A stretch of 64,000 bases of DNA from Halioglobus sp. (GCA_020443345.1 JAGRIH010000037.1:1-64000); one strand, 5' to 3'. Positions 8,254 through 17,788 are shown, counted from the first letter of the stretch. Notes: generated from the sequence alone by a model not told the origin. Numbers and translations: made by a program.

Positions 8254-8309
8254 TTGATGCCTGCTGTTGCCAGTCAGTGCCAGATCTGGTCTACTCCCAC
8301 TCGATGGTA
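8254..8309 (-). repeat. guaA 3' end and downstream flank (candidate att site, proximal)
   Basis: This copy includes the authentic end of guaA: 8293-8309 is ACTCCCACTCGATGGTA, encoding TIEW and most of the last codon, with the stop at 8291-8293. Positions 8254-8273 match 1465-1484 at 18 of 20 bases. See the partner repeat at 1465-1533. Confidence 0.7.
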
Positions 8310-9868
8310 GCCGGCGGCTTGCTGCTGATATCGTAAGTCACCCGCGACACGCCTGGTATTTCGTTGATAATGCGATTGGATGCCCGCTCCAGCAGTTCGT
8401 AGGGCAGATGGGCCCAGCGCGCGGTCATGAAGTCGACCGTTTCGACAGCGCGCAAAGCAATCACGTACTCGTAGCGGCGCCCGTCCCCGACCACGCCCAC
8501 TGACTTGACCGGCAGGAATACGGCGAAGGCCTGGCTGGTCTTTTCATACCAGCCCTCCTTGCGCAGTTCCTCGATAAAAATCGCGTCGGCCCGACGCAGC
8601 AGGTCGGCGTAGGTTTTTTTCACTGCGCCGAGAATGCGCACCCCGAGGCCCGGACCGGGGAACGGGTGGCGATAGACCATGTCGTAGGGCAGGCCCAGTT
8701 CCAGGCCGACCTGGCGCACCTCGTCCTTGAACAGTTCGCGCAGGGGTTCCACCAGCTCAAAGGCCATGTCCTGCGGTAGGCCGCCGACATTGTGGTGCGA
8801 TTTGATGACCTGGGCCTTGCCGGTTTTAGCGCCGGCCGATTCGATCACATCGGGATAGATGGTGCCCTGCGCCAGCCACCGGACACCGGTCAGTCTGCCC
8901 GCCTCTTCATCGAACACATCGATAAAGGTACTGCCGATGATCTTGCGCTTCTGCTCGGGGTCGGACACGCCCTCGAGCTTGTCCAGGAACAGATCTTCAC
9001 AGTCGCGGCGAATGACGCTGACTCCCATGTTGCGGGCAAACATGTCCATGACGTGATCGCCCTCGTCGAGGCGCAGCAGACCATTGTCCACGAAAACGCA
9101 GGTGAGCTGGTCGCCGATGGCGCGGTGCAGCAGCGCCGCCACGACGGAGGAGTCCACACCGCCGGACAGGCCCAGCAGCACCCTGTCCCCTCCCACGGTA
9201 GCCCGCACGCGCTCGAGCGCGTCCTCCACGATATTGGCGGGCGTCCACAGCGCCTGGCAGCCGCACAGCTCCAGCACAAAGTGCTCAAAAATCCGCCTGC
9301 CCTGCAGCGTGTGCGTCACCTCCGGGTGGAACTGGATGCCGTAAAACGGCTTCTCGCGATGGACCATGCCCGCTATCGGGCAGCTGCCGGTGGCGGCCAT
9401 CAGCTCAAAAGCCGGCGGCAGCGCTACCACCTTGTCGCCATGGCTCATCCACACATCCAGCAGCGCATCGCCGCGGGCGTCGATGTGGTCGCGTATATCG
9501 CGCAGCAGGCCGCGATTGCCCACCAGTTTGATCTGGGCATAGCCAAACTCACTGACCGGCGAGCCCTCCACCGCGCCCCCGAACTGCCGCGCCATGGTCT
9601 GCATGCCATAACAGATACCCAACACCGGCACGCCCAGTTCGAAGATGCAGTCCGGAGCGCGCGGCGAGCTCTCCTCTGCGACAGACTCCGGCCCGCCCGA
9701 CAGGATGACACCGCGCGGATTGAACTCGCGAATCTCCCGCTCGCTCATGTCGAAGGCGCGAATTTCGCTGAACACTCCGACCTCGCGCACCCGTCTGGCG
9801 ATCAGTTGTGTGTACTGCGAGCCGAAATCGAGAATAAGGATTTTCTGGGCGTGGATATCTGCGCTCAT
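8291..9868 (-). CDS. guaA: GMP synthase (glutamine-hydrolysing)
   Basis: Converts XMP to GMP with ATP and glutamine in the cytoplasm. The 525-residue length equals the E. coli enzyme when started at [21 protein letters not shown]; a 19-codon upstream extension looks untranslated. The class-I amidotransferase domain has its nucleophile in GICYGM (Cys86) and the catalytic HPE in FHPEVTH. The ATP-pyrophosphatase P-loop is [10 protein letters not shown], and the C-terminal dimerisation domain ends PPATIEWE. It lies 82 bases downstream of guaB, the usual guaBA operon. Its last 17 bases are duplicated at 1517-1533, marking an integration target. Confidence 0.98.
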   Translation of the reverse strand: MSADIHAQKILILDFGSQYTQLIARRVREVGVFSEIRAFDMSEREIREFNPRGVILSGGPESVAEESSPRAPDCIFELGVPVLGICYGMQTMARQFGGAVEGSPVSEFGYAQIKLVGNRGLLRDIRDHIDARGDALLDVWMSHGDKVVALPPAFELMAATGSCPIAGMVHREKPFYGIQFHPEVTHTLQGRRIFEHFVLELCGCQALWTPANIVEDALERVRATVGGDRVLLGLSGGVDSSVVAALLHRAIGDQLTCVFVDNGLLRLDEGDHVMDMFARNMGVSVIRRDCEDLFLDKLEGVSDPEQKRKIIGSTFIDVFDEEAGRLTGVRWLAQGTIYPDVIESAGAKTGKAQVIKSHHNVGGLPQDMAFELVEPLRELFKDEVRQVGLELGLPYDMVYRHPFPGPGLGVRILGAVKKTYADLLRRADAIFIEELRKEGWYEKTSQAFAVFLPVKSVGVVGDGRRYEYVIALRAVETVDFMTARWAHLPYELLERASNRIINEIPGVSRVTYDISSKPPATIEWE

Positions 9869-9950
9869 GGGTGTTCCCTGCAATGTATCTCGGGCGCCGC
9901 CTGCACCCGGGAGCCGGCGACACACCGGATCGGGAGTGATTCAGGTTGAA

Positions 9951-11420
9951 TCAGCGCACCGGATAGTTGGGTGCTTCCTTGGTGATGGATACGTCGTGTA
10001 CGTGACTTTCGGACATACCGGCGGAGGTCACCCGCACAAACTCGGGGCGGGTGCGCATGGTTTCAATATCCGCACTGCCGGTGTAGCCCATCGCGGAGCG
10101 CACTCCACCCATCAACTGGTGCACGATGGCCGATACGGGGCCCTTGTAAGGCACGCGCCCCTCGATGCCTTCGGGCACCAGCTTTTCCGCACCGCGGCTG
10201 GCGTCCTGGAAATAGCGATCGGATGAACCCTGCAGCCGGGACATGGCGCCCAGCGACCCCATGCCGCGATAGGCCTTGTAGGTGCGTCCCTGGTAGAGTT
10301 CGACCTCGCCCGGGGCCTCCTCGGTCCCGGCGAACATGCTGCCCATCATCACCGAGTGCGCACCGGCGACCAGCGCCTTGGCGATATCTCCCGAGAAGCG
10401 TATCCCACCGTCGGCAATCAATGGTATGCCGCTTTGTTGCAGCGCCTCGCTGACATTGGCGATAGCCGATATTTGCGGCACACCGGTACCGGTGACAATC
10501 CGCGTGGTGCAAATCGAACCCGGGCCGATTCCGACCTTGACCCCATCCGCTCCCGCCTCGGCCAGGGCCAGCGCCGCCGCGGCAGTGGCGATATTGCCGC
10601 CGATCACCTGAATGCCGGGGTAGCACGATTTGATCATCTTCACGCGCTCCAGGACATTGCGCGAGTGACCGTGAGCCGTGTCCACCACCAGCACATCGAC
10701 CCCGGCGCGCACCAATGCCTCGACGCGCTCGTCCGTATCGGGGCTGGTGCCCACCGAGGCGCCGGCGCGCAACTGGCCGTAGGAGTCCTTGCAGGCGTGG
10801 GGAAAGCTCTCGGCCTTGTCAAAATCCTTGACGGTGATCATGCCGCACAGGTCGAAAGCGTCATTGACCACCAGGATTTTCTCGATCCGGTGTTTGTGCA
10901 GCAGGCTCTGCACCTCCTTGGAGCTGGCTCCCTCCTTCACAGTAACCAGCTTGTCCCGCGGCGTCATGATGGCGGAGACCAGTTTCTGCATATCGGATTC
11001 AAAGCGCAGATCACGGCGGGTGACGATACCCACCAGATCCTCGCCATCGAGCACCGGTACCCCGGAGATTCCGTGCGCCGATGTCAGCTCCAGCAGTTCG
11101 GCAATGGTCGCGTTCTGTTGAATGGTGATGGGGTCCTTGACCATGCCGCTCTCGAACTTCTTGACCTTGCGCACCTGCTCTGCCTGCTCGGCAATACCCA
11201 TGCTCTTGTGGATAATGCCGATACCGCCTTCCTGCGCCATGGCGATGGCCAGTCGGGCCTCGGTCACGGTATCCATGGCCGCCGATACCAGCGGTATGTT
11301 CAGCGCTATCTCACGGGTGAGTTGCGTGCGCAGGGAGACACCGGTGGCGACCACTTCGGAATACCCGGGCGTCAGCAGCACATCGTCAAAGGTGAGGGCT
11401 TCCTGGGCGATACGCAGCAT
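9951..11420 (-). CDS. guaB: IMP dehydrogenase
   Basis: Catalyses NAD-dependent oxidation of IMP to XMP, the committed step to GMP. The 489-residue protein has the TIM-barrel start [17 protein letters not shown]. Two CBS domains are inserted at about residues 93-205. The catalytic loop [11 protein letters not shown] carries the nucleophilic Cys near residue 306, followed by the flap (MGSLGAM...RYFQ). Length and motifs are standard. First gene of the guaBA operon and divergent from xseA across a 92-base control region. Confidence 0.98.
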   Translation of the reverse strand: MLRIAQEALTFDDVLLTPGYSEVVATGVSLRTQLTREIALNIPLVSAAMDTVTEARLAIAMAQEGGIGIIHKSMGIAEQAEQVRKVKKFESGMVKDPITIQQNATIAELLELTSAHGISGVPVLDGEDLVGIVTRRDLRFESDMQKLVSAIMTPRDKLVTVKEGASSKEVQSLLHKHRIEKILVVNDAFDLCGMITVKDFDKAESFPHACKDSYGQLRAGASVGTSPDTDERVEALVRAGVDVLVVDTAHGHSRNVLERVKMIKSCYPGIQVIGGNIATAAAALALAEAGADGVKVGIGPGSICTTRIVTGTGVPQISAIANVSEALQQSGIPLIADGGIRFSGDIAKALVAGAHSVMMGSMFAGTEEAPGEVELYQGRTYKAYRGMGSLGAMSRLQGSSDRYFQDASRGAEKLVPEGIEGRVPYKGPVSAIVHQLMGGVRSAMGYTGSADIETMRTRPEFVRVTSAGMSESHVHDVSITKEAPNYPVR

Positions 11421-11458
11421 GGGCTGTCTCCGGGTGGCGAGGTTGAGTTAAACGTGTA

Positions 11459-11464
11459 ATTATA
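11459..11464 (-). promoter_or_regulatory. Likely -10 element of the guaBA operon
   Basis: The minus strand reads TATAAT here, giving a leader of roughly 30 bases before the guaB ATG at 11420. The -35 region at about 11482-11487 reads TTACCT, a weak match. Confidence 0.4.
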
Positions 11465-11512
11465 AATCCTCGCCCTTATCCAGGTAAATAAGCGCCACTC
11501 CCGGAAACTCCC

Positions 11513-12874
11513 TTGTCCGATCCTTTCAGTGCACAAAATTCGAGCCTCACACTCAGTGTCAGCCAGCTGAACCGCCGGGTGCGCACGCTGCTGGAGAGCC
11601 ATTTCGATTTTATCTGGGTGGAGGGCGAGGTCAGCAATTTCGCCGCGCCCGCCTCGGGACACTGGTACTTCTCCCTCAAGGACGACGGCGCCCAGGTGCG
11701 TTGCGCCATGTTTCGCAACCGCAACCAGCGGCTGCGCTTCACCCCCGGAAACGGCGCTGCCATACGGCTGCGCGCCCGCGTCTCGCTGTACGAGGCGCGC
11801 GGTGAATTCCAGCTGATCGTGGAGCACCTGGAGCACGCCGGGACGGGTGCACTGCAGATCGCCTTTGAAAAACTCAAGGCAAAGCTGCTGGCGGAGGGCC
11901 TGTTCGCGGCCAGCCGCAAAAAGCCGGTGCCGCACAGCGTATCGCACCTGGGTGTAATCACCTCGCCCAGCGGAGCCGCCATACACGATATTCTCACTGT
12001 ACTGCGGCGCCGCTGCCCGGGAATTGCGGTATCCGTGCTCCCGGTTGCGGTACAGGGCACCGCGGCGGCGGCGCAGATTGCCCGGGCAATTGAAAACGCC
12101 AATCGCTGGCAGCGCGATGGCCGCGTACAGTTTGATGCGCTCATCGTGGGCCGCGGTGGCGGCTCACTGGAGGACCTGTGGGCCTTCAATGAGGAGGTCG
12201 TGGCCCGGGCCATCGCCGCCAGCGCACTGCCGGTGGTCAGCGCCGTCGGTCACGAGGTGGATTTCACCATCGCCGACATGGCGGCGGATCATCGCGCGGC
12301 GACACCCTCGGCAGCGGCCGAGCTGTTGAGCCCGGACCAGCGCGAGCTGCAGCAGGGCCTGCGGAACCTGGCGGGCGACCTGATGCGTCTGCTGCGGCGC
12401 AAACTGGCAGGCGCCGCCGCCGAACTGACGTACCTGCGGCGCCGCCTGCGCCACCCCGGCGCACTGCTGCGGGAACAGGCGCAGCGCCTGGACGATCTGG
12501 AGCAGCGCCTGACGCGCACACAGAGAACTGTACTGACACGACACCAGGCCGGGTTGCACCTCCTGCACAGCCGCCTGCGGGCCCACTCCCCGCTGCCGCG
12601 CGTGCGCCACCTGCAGCGCGACGCCGATACTCACGCTGTACAACTGCAAGCGGCCATGCGCCAGCGCCTGCAAGCGGCCGACCGTCGCCTGGCGCACCTG
12701 GCTCGCGTGCTCGACTCCCTGAGCCCGCTGGGTACCCTGCAGCGCGGCTACGCGATTATCACGGACAATCAGGGCAAGGTACTACGGGATGCCCATAACG
12801 CTGCAGTGGGAGATGAAGTCCGGGCCCGGCTGGCAAGAGGACTGCTGGGCCTGACCATCAACGAGGTGGATTAA
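11513..12874 (+). CDS. xseA: Exodeoxyribonuclease VII large subunit
   Basis: The 453-residue large subunit of ExoVII, which degrades single-stranded DNA from both ends. An N-terminal OB fold (LTLSVSQLNRRVRTLLE...WVEGEVSNF) precedes the catalytic core with GVITSPSGAAIHDI and VGRGGGSLEDLWAFN, then a long coiled-coil region and a terminal segment with GYAIITD. The start is TTG, the only in-frame initiator that keeps the complete OB fold. Divergence from guaB is the common gammaproteobacterial arrangement. The small subunit gene xseB is not in the window. Confidence 0.96.
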   Translation: MSDPFSAQNSSLTLSVSQLNRRVRTLLESHFDFIWVEGEVSNFAAPASGHWYFSLKDDGAQVRCAMFRNRNQRLRFTPGNGAAIRLRARVSLYEARGEFQLIVEHLEHAGTGALQIAFEKLKAKLLAEGLFAASRKKPVPHSVSHLGVITSPSGAAIHDILTVLRRRCPGIAVSVLPVAVQGTAAAAQIARAIENANRWQRDGRVQFDALIVGRGGGSLEDLWAFNEEVVARAIAASALPVVSAVGHEVDFTIADMAADHRAATPSAAAELLSPDQRELQQGLRNLAGDLMRLLRRKLAGAAAELTYLRRRLRHPGALLREQAQRLDDLEQRLTRTQRTVLTRHQAGLHLLHSRLRAHSPLPRVRHLQRDADTHAVQLQAAMRQRLQAADRRLAHLARVLDSLSPLGTLQRGYAIITDNQGKVLRDAHNAAVGDEVRARLARGLLGLTINEVD

Positions 12875-12972
12875 GCCGAAGGACAGGTACTTGAGCTGAC
12901 ATTCAACCTGCAGGCGTTGAGTGGATCCGCCGGTCTACACAACTTGGGCAGATGCTATCAATTCTGAGCAAG

Positions 12973-13620
12973 TCAGTACTTGGCCGGCAGACGCGTATTG
13001 ATAATGATATGGCGCCCCTCGAAACGGATGTACTCACCGATGGTGAGATCCTTTAAGATGCGCGCCACCATTTCGCGCGATGCGCCCACGCGATCGGCAA
13101 TATCCTGCTGGGTGAGTTTCTCGGGGATGTACAGCGTGCCGTCGCCGCGCTCTTCGGACAGGTCCATCAATACATTGGCGACCCGGCCGTAGACATCCTG
13201 CAGGGCCAGGCTCTTGACATCGGCGGTGAGCTTGCGCACCCGCTGCGCCAGATTGCGCACCAGTTGGCGCCCGATGTTCGGATGCTCGTCCAGGACGCGG
13301 TTGAAGTCGTCCTTGTAGATAATACAAAAGCTGGACTTCTCCACCGTGCGCACCGAGGCGGAACGGGTGGAGTCATCCAGCAGCGCCAGTTCGCCAAAGT
13401 AGTCTCCGGCGCCCTGGGTGTTCATGATAAACTCCTTGCCGTTCTTGTCGCTGCAGTACACCTTGACTCTGCCACTTTCGATAATAAACAGCGAGTCGGC
13501 CGGGTCGTTCTCGTGAATTACCACCGTGTTCTTGGGAAAGGAGCGACTGGTACTACTGGCAGATAGCGCCGTCAGCTCATCCGGTGAAAGACCCTGAAAT
13601 ATCTCGACTTGCTGCAGCAT
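12973..13620 (-). CDS. Crp/Fnr-family transcriptional regulator
   Basis: A 215-residue regulator starting at MLQQVEIFQGLS. The cyclic-nucleotide-binding beta roll spans about residues 10-120, with GDYFGELALLDDSTRSASV matching the phosphate-binding cassette, including the Glu and the Arg that contact cAMP in CRP. A winged helix follows, with recognition helix TQQDIADRVGASREMVARIL. FNR-type iron-sulfur cysteines are absent. The phosphate-binding cassette is close enough to CRP that cyclic nucleotide is a plausible ligand. It lies back to back with the class III cyclase gene that begins 200 bases away, so a cyclase-receptor pair is an attractive inference. Confidence 0.85.
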   Translation of the reverse strand: MLQQVEIFQGLSPDELTALSASSTSRSFPKNTVVIHENDPADSLFIIESGRVKVYCSDKNGKEFIMNTQGAGDYFGELALLDDSTRSASVRTVEKSSFCIIYKDDFNRVLDEHPNIGRQLVRNLAQRVRKLTADVKSLALQDVYGRVANVLMDLSEERGDGTLYIPEKLTQQDIADRVGASREMVARILKDLTIGEYIRFEGRHIIINTRLPAKY

Positions 13621-13819
13621 CCGCGCACCTGCCCCCTGTGAAGCCCAACCCGGTGAAGCACTGTGGATAATAGTAACCCAAAGTGTCGTGAAAACGCACC
13701 TCTGTGAGCGAATTTGGCCCACCGGGCGCCGTGTTCCACCTGGAAATCGGCGTTTCCCCTGCACAATCGGCCTCGCTATACTCTGTGCTGGCGTCAACCG
13801 ACAAGGATGCACCGACCCT

Positions 13820-15250
13820 GTGAGCACAACGAGCGACCGGGCAGCCACAGCGCACAGCTTACTGGTCGTGCGCGCCGCGGCGGCACTCAAGGAGGCCTTC
13901 TGCGGGCTGCATCACGACCTGGACAGCAGCGCGCGGGAAGATTTTTCCCGGCTGTTTGACAGTGTCCAGCGCCTGGAGGAGATGCCCGGCGACACCCCGC
14001 GCAACACCCACGACCTGATGAATATCCTGGCCGCCATACGCGGTTACGCCGAAATGCTGCGCGAAGACCTGGGCGCCTCTCGGCCGCTGCTGGACGAAGC
14101 CCTGTCGCACCTGCTCGAGACCGTACACACTGCCAGCGATACGCCCGCCGCAACGGCACCGCGCGTGGTGACGTCGCAGCCCGGTTTTATCCTGGCGGTG
14201 GACGACCTGCAGGAAAACCGGGAACTGGTGGCGCGCAACCTGTCGCGCAGCGGTCACATCGTGGTGACCGCGGCCAGCGGCGAGGAAGCGCTGCGCGCCC
14301 TGGAGCAAAGCGATGTGGACGTGGTGCTGCTGGATCTTATCATGCCGGGAATGGATGGACGCGAGGTGCTGCGCCGCATCAAGGAACACCCGCAGTGGCG
14401 CGCCACCCCCGTCATCGTCATCTCCGGCAGCCAGGACATGGACGGCATCATCGAGTGTATCGAGGCCGGTGCGGACGACTACCTGTTCAAGCCCTTCAAC
14501 CCGGTGCTGCTGCAGGCGCGCATCAAGGCGGGTATCGAGCGCAAGCGCTGGCACGACCGCGAGGCGCTGTACCGCCAGCAGCTGGAGCGCAATGAGAAGT
14601 TCATACGGGCCACTTTCGGTCGCTACCTGTCGGACGAGATCGTCACTGACATCCTGGAGAGTCCCGAGGGCCTGGAGCTGGGTGGCGACCTGCGCCGCGT
14701 CACCATCCTGATGTCCGACATACGCGGTTTCACCACGCTCAGTGAAAAACTGGCTCCGGCCCAGGTGGTTACCATGCTCAACCGCTACCTGGGCGCCATG
14801 ACCGACATTATCATGGCCCATCAGGGTACCATCGACGAGTTTATCGGTGACGCCATCCTGGCGGTGTTCGGCGCGCCCCAGCACCGCGATGACGACGCCG
14901 ACCGGGCAGTCAACTGCGCACTGGGCATGCAGGCGGCAATGGCCGATATCAACGCGCGCAATGAATCCGAGGGCCTGCCGGTGCTGAGCACGGGCATCGC
15001 CCTGAACACGGGGGATGTCATCGCGGGCAATATCGGTTCGGAGCGGCGCAGCAAGTACGGCTTTGTCGGGCACCCCATGAATGTCACCTCGCGCATCGAG
15101 GATATCACCGCTGGCGGGCAGATCCTGATCGCCGACAGTACCCGGCGCAGCCTGCGCGAGCGCTTCGTGTTCGGTGACAGCCGGGAACTCAAGGTCAAGG
15201 GTATCGGTGCGCCCATCGTGGTACACCAGCTACTGGAGCGAGGCGGATGA
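13820..15250 (+). CDS. Response regulator with class III nucleotide cyclase output
   Basis: Started at the GTG preceded by AAGGATG the protein has 476 residues; an in-frame extension to 13688 looks spurious. Residues about 60-105 resemble a histidine-kinase H-box helix pair (THDLMNILAAIRGYAEML, His64) without an ATPase domain. A receiver domain spans about 121-240, with phospho-acceptor Asp172 in LLDLIMPGMDG. A class III cyclase domain covers 290-470, with metal ligands Asp300 (MSDIRGF) and Asp344 (IGDAILAVFG). Position 340, usually Lys in adenylate cyclases, is Glu (TIDEFIGD), and the motif near the second specificity position reads YGFVGHPMN, so the product nucleotide is uncertain. It overlaps the next gene by four bases. 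Confidence 0.88.
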   Translation: MSTTSDRAATAHSLLVVRAAAALKEAFCGLHHDLDSSAREDFSRLFDSVQRLEEMPGDTPRNTHDLMNILAAIRGYAEMLREDLGASRPLLDEALSHLLETVHTASDTPAATAPRVVTSQPGFILAVDDLQENRELVARNLSRSGHIVVTAASGEEALRALEQSDVDVVLLDLIMPGMDGREVLRRIKEHPQWRATPVIVISGSQDMDGIIECIEAGADDYLFKPFNPVLLQARIKAGIERKRWHDREALYRQQLERNEKFIRATFGRYLSDEIVTDILESPEGLELGGDLRRVTILMSDIRGFTTLSEKLAPAQVVTMLNRYLGAMTDIIMAHQGTIDEFIGDAILAVFGAPQHRDDDADRAVNCALGMQAAMADINARNESEGLPVLSTGIALNTGDVIAGNIGSERRSKYGFVGHPMNVTSRIEDITAGGQILIADSTRRSLRERFVFGDSRELKVKGIGAPIVVHQLLERGG

Positions 15251-15621
15251 CCCACGACAAACCCATCCTGCTGGTGGAAGACAACGAATTGAACCGCGAC
15301 ATGCTGATCCGGAGACTCAACCGTGCGGGCCTGCGTGTGATCAGTGCCGGCGACGGCGAGCAGGCGCTCGCGATGATGGTCAGCGAACAGCCGTCGGTGG
15401 TGTTGATGGACATGAACCTGCCCGTGCTGGATGGCTGGAGCGCGTGTCGCCGGGCACGCTCGGATGAGCGGATCAGCCATATCCCGATCATTGCACTCAC
15501 CGCCCACGCCATGGAGGAGGACCGGCGCCATGCGCTGGCGGCGGGCTGTGACGATTACGCTACCAAGCCGGTGGACTTTCCCGGCCTGCTGCTCAAGATC
15601 GGGAAGCTTATCCGCAGATGA
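15247..15621 (+). CDS. Single-domain response regulator (CheY-like)
   Basis: A 124-residue stand-alone receiver domain. The acidic pocket is VEDN, phospho-acceptor Asp55 lies in VLMDMNLPVLDG, and the conserved Lys is in ATKPVDF. It has no output domain, so it may relay phosphate or act by protein contact. ATGA overlaps on both sides couple it to the cyclase gene and the kinase gene, a three-gene translationally coupled operon. Confidence 0.93.
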   Translation: MTHDKPILLVEDNELNRDMLIRRLNRAGLRVISAGDGEQALAMMVSEQPSVVLMDMNLPVLDGWSACRRARSDERISHIPIIALTAHAMEEDRRHALAAGCDDYATKPVDFPGLLLKIGKLIRR

Positions 15622-17147
15622 GTCTACGCCGCCGACTCACCCTTTCGCTGGTCACTATCCTGATCCTGTTCGCGGTCAACGTGGGCACGCATTTCTGGGG
15701 CAGCTACGCCCGCAGCGAGAGCATGAAAGCCTACCGCAGATCGGTCACCGCCACGCAATTGTCCACAGACATCGAGCAGTCGCTGGAAGAGCAGCGCCAG
15801 CAGATACTGGTACTGGCGACCCTGCGCGACACCACCGACGATCCACTGGAAAGCACCGAGCTGACCCAGGCCGAAACCGAACTGACCGAGATTACCCAAA
15901 AGATTCAGCGCCTGGGCAGGTTGAGCCACAACGTGACCGAATTCCACTACCAGCAGCTATGGCGCAGCAGCAGCGACTTGCTGCAGGGCTGGCTGGCGTT
16001 TTATCGCAATTACAACGACCCCGCGTTCAACCCCGACATCGAGGACCCGCTGCCCTACCTGGAGGCCAGCCAGCGGCTCAAGGAACTGGAGCAGCGCCAG
16101 TCGTTTATCGCGGTGCAACGCGCCAAGATCATCGACCGCACCATCGATCTCACCGACCGCATTACTGTGATCGGATTTTTCGCCTCTATCCTGCTTACCG
16201 CCACCCTCGGCTTTTTTCTGGTGCGCTACACCAATGCGTCGCTCAAGCGCCTGAAAACGGGCACCCGGCGCATCGGCAGCGGCGACCTCAACTATCGCAT
16301 CGAGCATATCGACGACACCGGCGAACTCGGCGATCTGGCCGACGCCTTCAACGACATGGCCGACAAACTGCGCAATGCCATCCATGACGTGCGCCAGGCC
16401 AAGGATGCCGCCGACGAGGCCAACGCCGCCAAGAGCCTGTTTCTGGCCAATGTCAGCCACGAGCTGCGCACCCCGCTGAACGCCATTATCGGCTACAGTG
16501 AAATGCTGCACGACGAGCTGGGTGACGAGGGAGAAATCGACCGCGCACAGTTTCAACTGGATCTGGACAAGATCATTCGCTCAGGGCAGCAGCTGCTCGA
16601 TTTGATCAACGACATCCTCGATCTGTCCAAGGTGGAGACGGGCAAAATGGCGCTGCACTGTGAGACCTTTCAGCCGGCCGCTATCATTCGGGAGGTGTGC
16701 GAGGCACTGGCGCCGCTGCTGCGCGAGCGCAGCAACGAACTGCAGTTGGATGAGCTGGGCGACCTGCCCGCCATATACAACGACGCCACCAAATTCCGGC
16801 AGGTTTTCACCAACCTGCTGAGCAACGCCTGCAAATTCACCGACCGCGGCGACATCGCCGTGGCGGGACGCGAACTGCCCGGGCGCCCGGGCTGGCTGGA
16901 GTTCACCCTGCGCGACACCGGTATCGGCATGAGCGCCGAACAGCAGGCGCGGGTGTTCAGCGCCTTCGTACAGGCCGACCCATCCACCAGCGCCAACTAT
17001 GGCGGGACCGGCCTGGGACTGGCCATCTGCCGGGAGTTCTGCGAACTGATGGGCGGCTCCATCTCGGTGGAGAGCGAAACCGGCGTGGGTTCCACCTTTA
17101 CTGTCGTGATCCCTTCTGACCCAGAGTCAGCTCCCGCAAGCGCTTGA
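15618..17147 (+). CDS. Membrane sensor histidine kinase (HAMP, HisKA, HATPase)
   Basis: A 509-residue kinase. Membrane segment 1 covers about residues 8-27, then a helical periplasmic sensor of about 155 residues, segment 2 at about 182-202 and a HAMP domain to about 255. A short coiled coil leads to the H-box NVSHELRTPLNAIIGYSEM with His281. The ATP-binding domain shows NLLSNACKFT, DTGIGM and GGTGLGLAI. It likely phosphorylates the receivers encoded just upstream. Its last 50 bases overlap the 3' end of the convergent lipoprotein gene. Confidence 0.94.
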   Translation: MSLRRRLTLSLVTILILFAVNVGTHFWGSYARSESMKAYRRSVTATQLSTDIEQSLEEQRQQILVLATLRDTTDDPLESTELTQAETELTEITQKIQRLGRLSHNVTEFHYQQLWRSSSDLLQGWLAFYRNYNDPAFNPDIEDPLPYLEASQRLKELEQRQSFIAVQRAKIIDRTIDLTDRITVIGFFASILLTATLGFFLVRYTNASLKRLKTGTRRIGSGDLNYRIEHIDDTGELGDLADAFNDMADKLRNAIHDVRQAKDAADEANAAKSLFLANVSHELRTPLNAIIGYSEMLHDELGDEGEIDRAQFQLDLDKIIRSGQQLLDLINDILDLSKVETGKMALHCETFQPAAIIREVCEALAPLLRERSNELQLDELGDLPAIYNDATKFRQVFTNLLSNACKFTDRGDIAVAGRELPGRPGWLEFTLRDTGIGMSAEQQARVFSAFVQADPSTSANYGGTGLGLAICREFCELMGGSISVESETGVGSTFTVVIPSDPESAPASA

Positions 17148-17706
17148 GGGCCTCCTTGCGCTTTTTCAATTCTTCATGCAGCTCGGCGTTATCCTTCTCG
17201 AGGTCGGCGTTTTTCCTGTCCATCTCCACAAAGGTCTCCAGGGCATCGCGCATCATCAGGATTTTCTCATGCACCTGCGCGTCTTCGATCGGCGTCTTCA
17301 GCAACGCGCGATAGGATTTGCGCGCCGCGCCGGGGTCGTAAAACGGACTGCGCCGCAGCATGCTGTCGTAGGCGATGGCCACGCCCGACTCCCAGTCGGC
17401 CAGCGGCGAGGATTCCAGTCGCTGATAGCTCTGGAAGTACTTTACCGCCTCGATATGATCGCCCGCCACGAGAGCGGAGAAGCCCCGCTCCAGGAAGGTG
17501 TAATCCGCCGTGGGCTCGTGTTCACAGCGGCACGGCGGCTGCTCCTGCGGCAGGTTGAGGGTCAATTCCGGCGCCTCGTCGGGCGGGGTCAAAACCGCGG
17601 GCTGCGGCTCCACCGGTGCGCTGGCACAGGCCTGTAGCAGCAGGGCGCAGGCTGCGGCAAACAGCGCAGTCGATCGGGTGGAAAACACGGGGGCTTCCTC
17701 AGACAT
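17098..17706 (-). CDS. Predicted lipoprotein with C-terminal coiled coil (QseG/YfhG-like)
   Basis: A 202-residue protein with signal and lipobox LLQACAS (Cys near residue 27). A proline-rich linker holds CRC, and a helical region resembles a TPR unit (FLERGFSALVAGDHIEAVKYFQSYQRL). A charged coiled coil covers about residues 160-197 (ADLEKDNAELHEELKKRKEAL). The organisation resembles QseG/YfhG lipoproteins, which accompany QseE-type kinases and modulate them in the envelope. The similarity is by layout and is not certain. It converges on the histidine-kinase gene with a 50-base 3' overlap, which supports a functional link. Confidence 0.65.
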   Translation of the reverse strand: MSEEAPVFSTRSTALFAAACALLLQACASAPVEPQPAVLTPPDEAPELTLNLPQEQPPCRCEHEPTADYTFLERGFSALVAGDHIEAVKYFQSYQRLESSPLADWESGVAIAYDSMLRRSPFYDPGAARKSYRALLKTPIEDAQVHEKILMMRDALETFVEMDRKNADLEKDNAELHEELKKRKEALKRLRELTLGQKGSRQ

Positions 17707-17746
17707 ACATGCGCACCCAGTGTAGCCCAGTTACCCCCGCACGAGA

Positions 17747-17788
17747 AGGTCGGGCCGCGCAGGTCGGGCCGCGCAGGTCGGGCCGCGC
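17747..17788. repeat. Three perfect tandem 14-bp repeats
   Basis: AGGTCGGGCCGCGC occurs three times head to tail with no mismatch, directly after the lysS stop region and before the lipoprotein start. No spacers, so not CRISPR. It may expand by slippage, or act as a structured 3' end for lysS. Confidence 0.9.

Larger units (their letters stand above)
1517..8309. mobile_element. Candidate genomic island at the guaA 3' end
   Basis: The interval is bounded by direct copies of the last 17 bases of guaA. Its contents are accessory: a CPBP protease remnant, two lipoproteins, a MipA-like protein and an AraC regulator. Base composition is visibly lower in GC than the core genes from guaA onward. The 3' end of guaA is an established integration site for genomic islands carrying tyrosine integrases. 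No integrase remains here, so the island would be immobile or mobilised in trans. The boundaries are seen; the origin by integration is inferred. Confidence 0.5.

Noticed and set aside
17747-17788. CRISPR-like repeat
   Set aside because: Units are contiguous and only 14 bp, with no spacers or cas genes.
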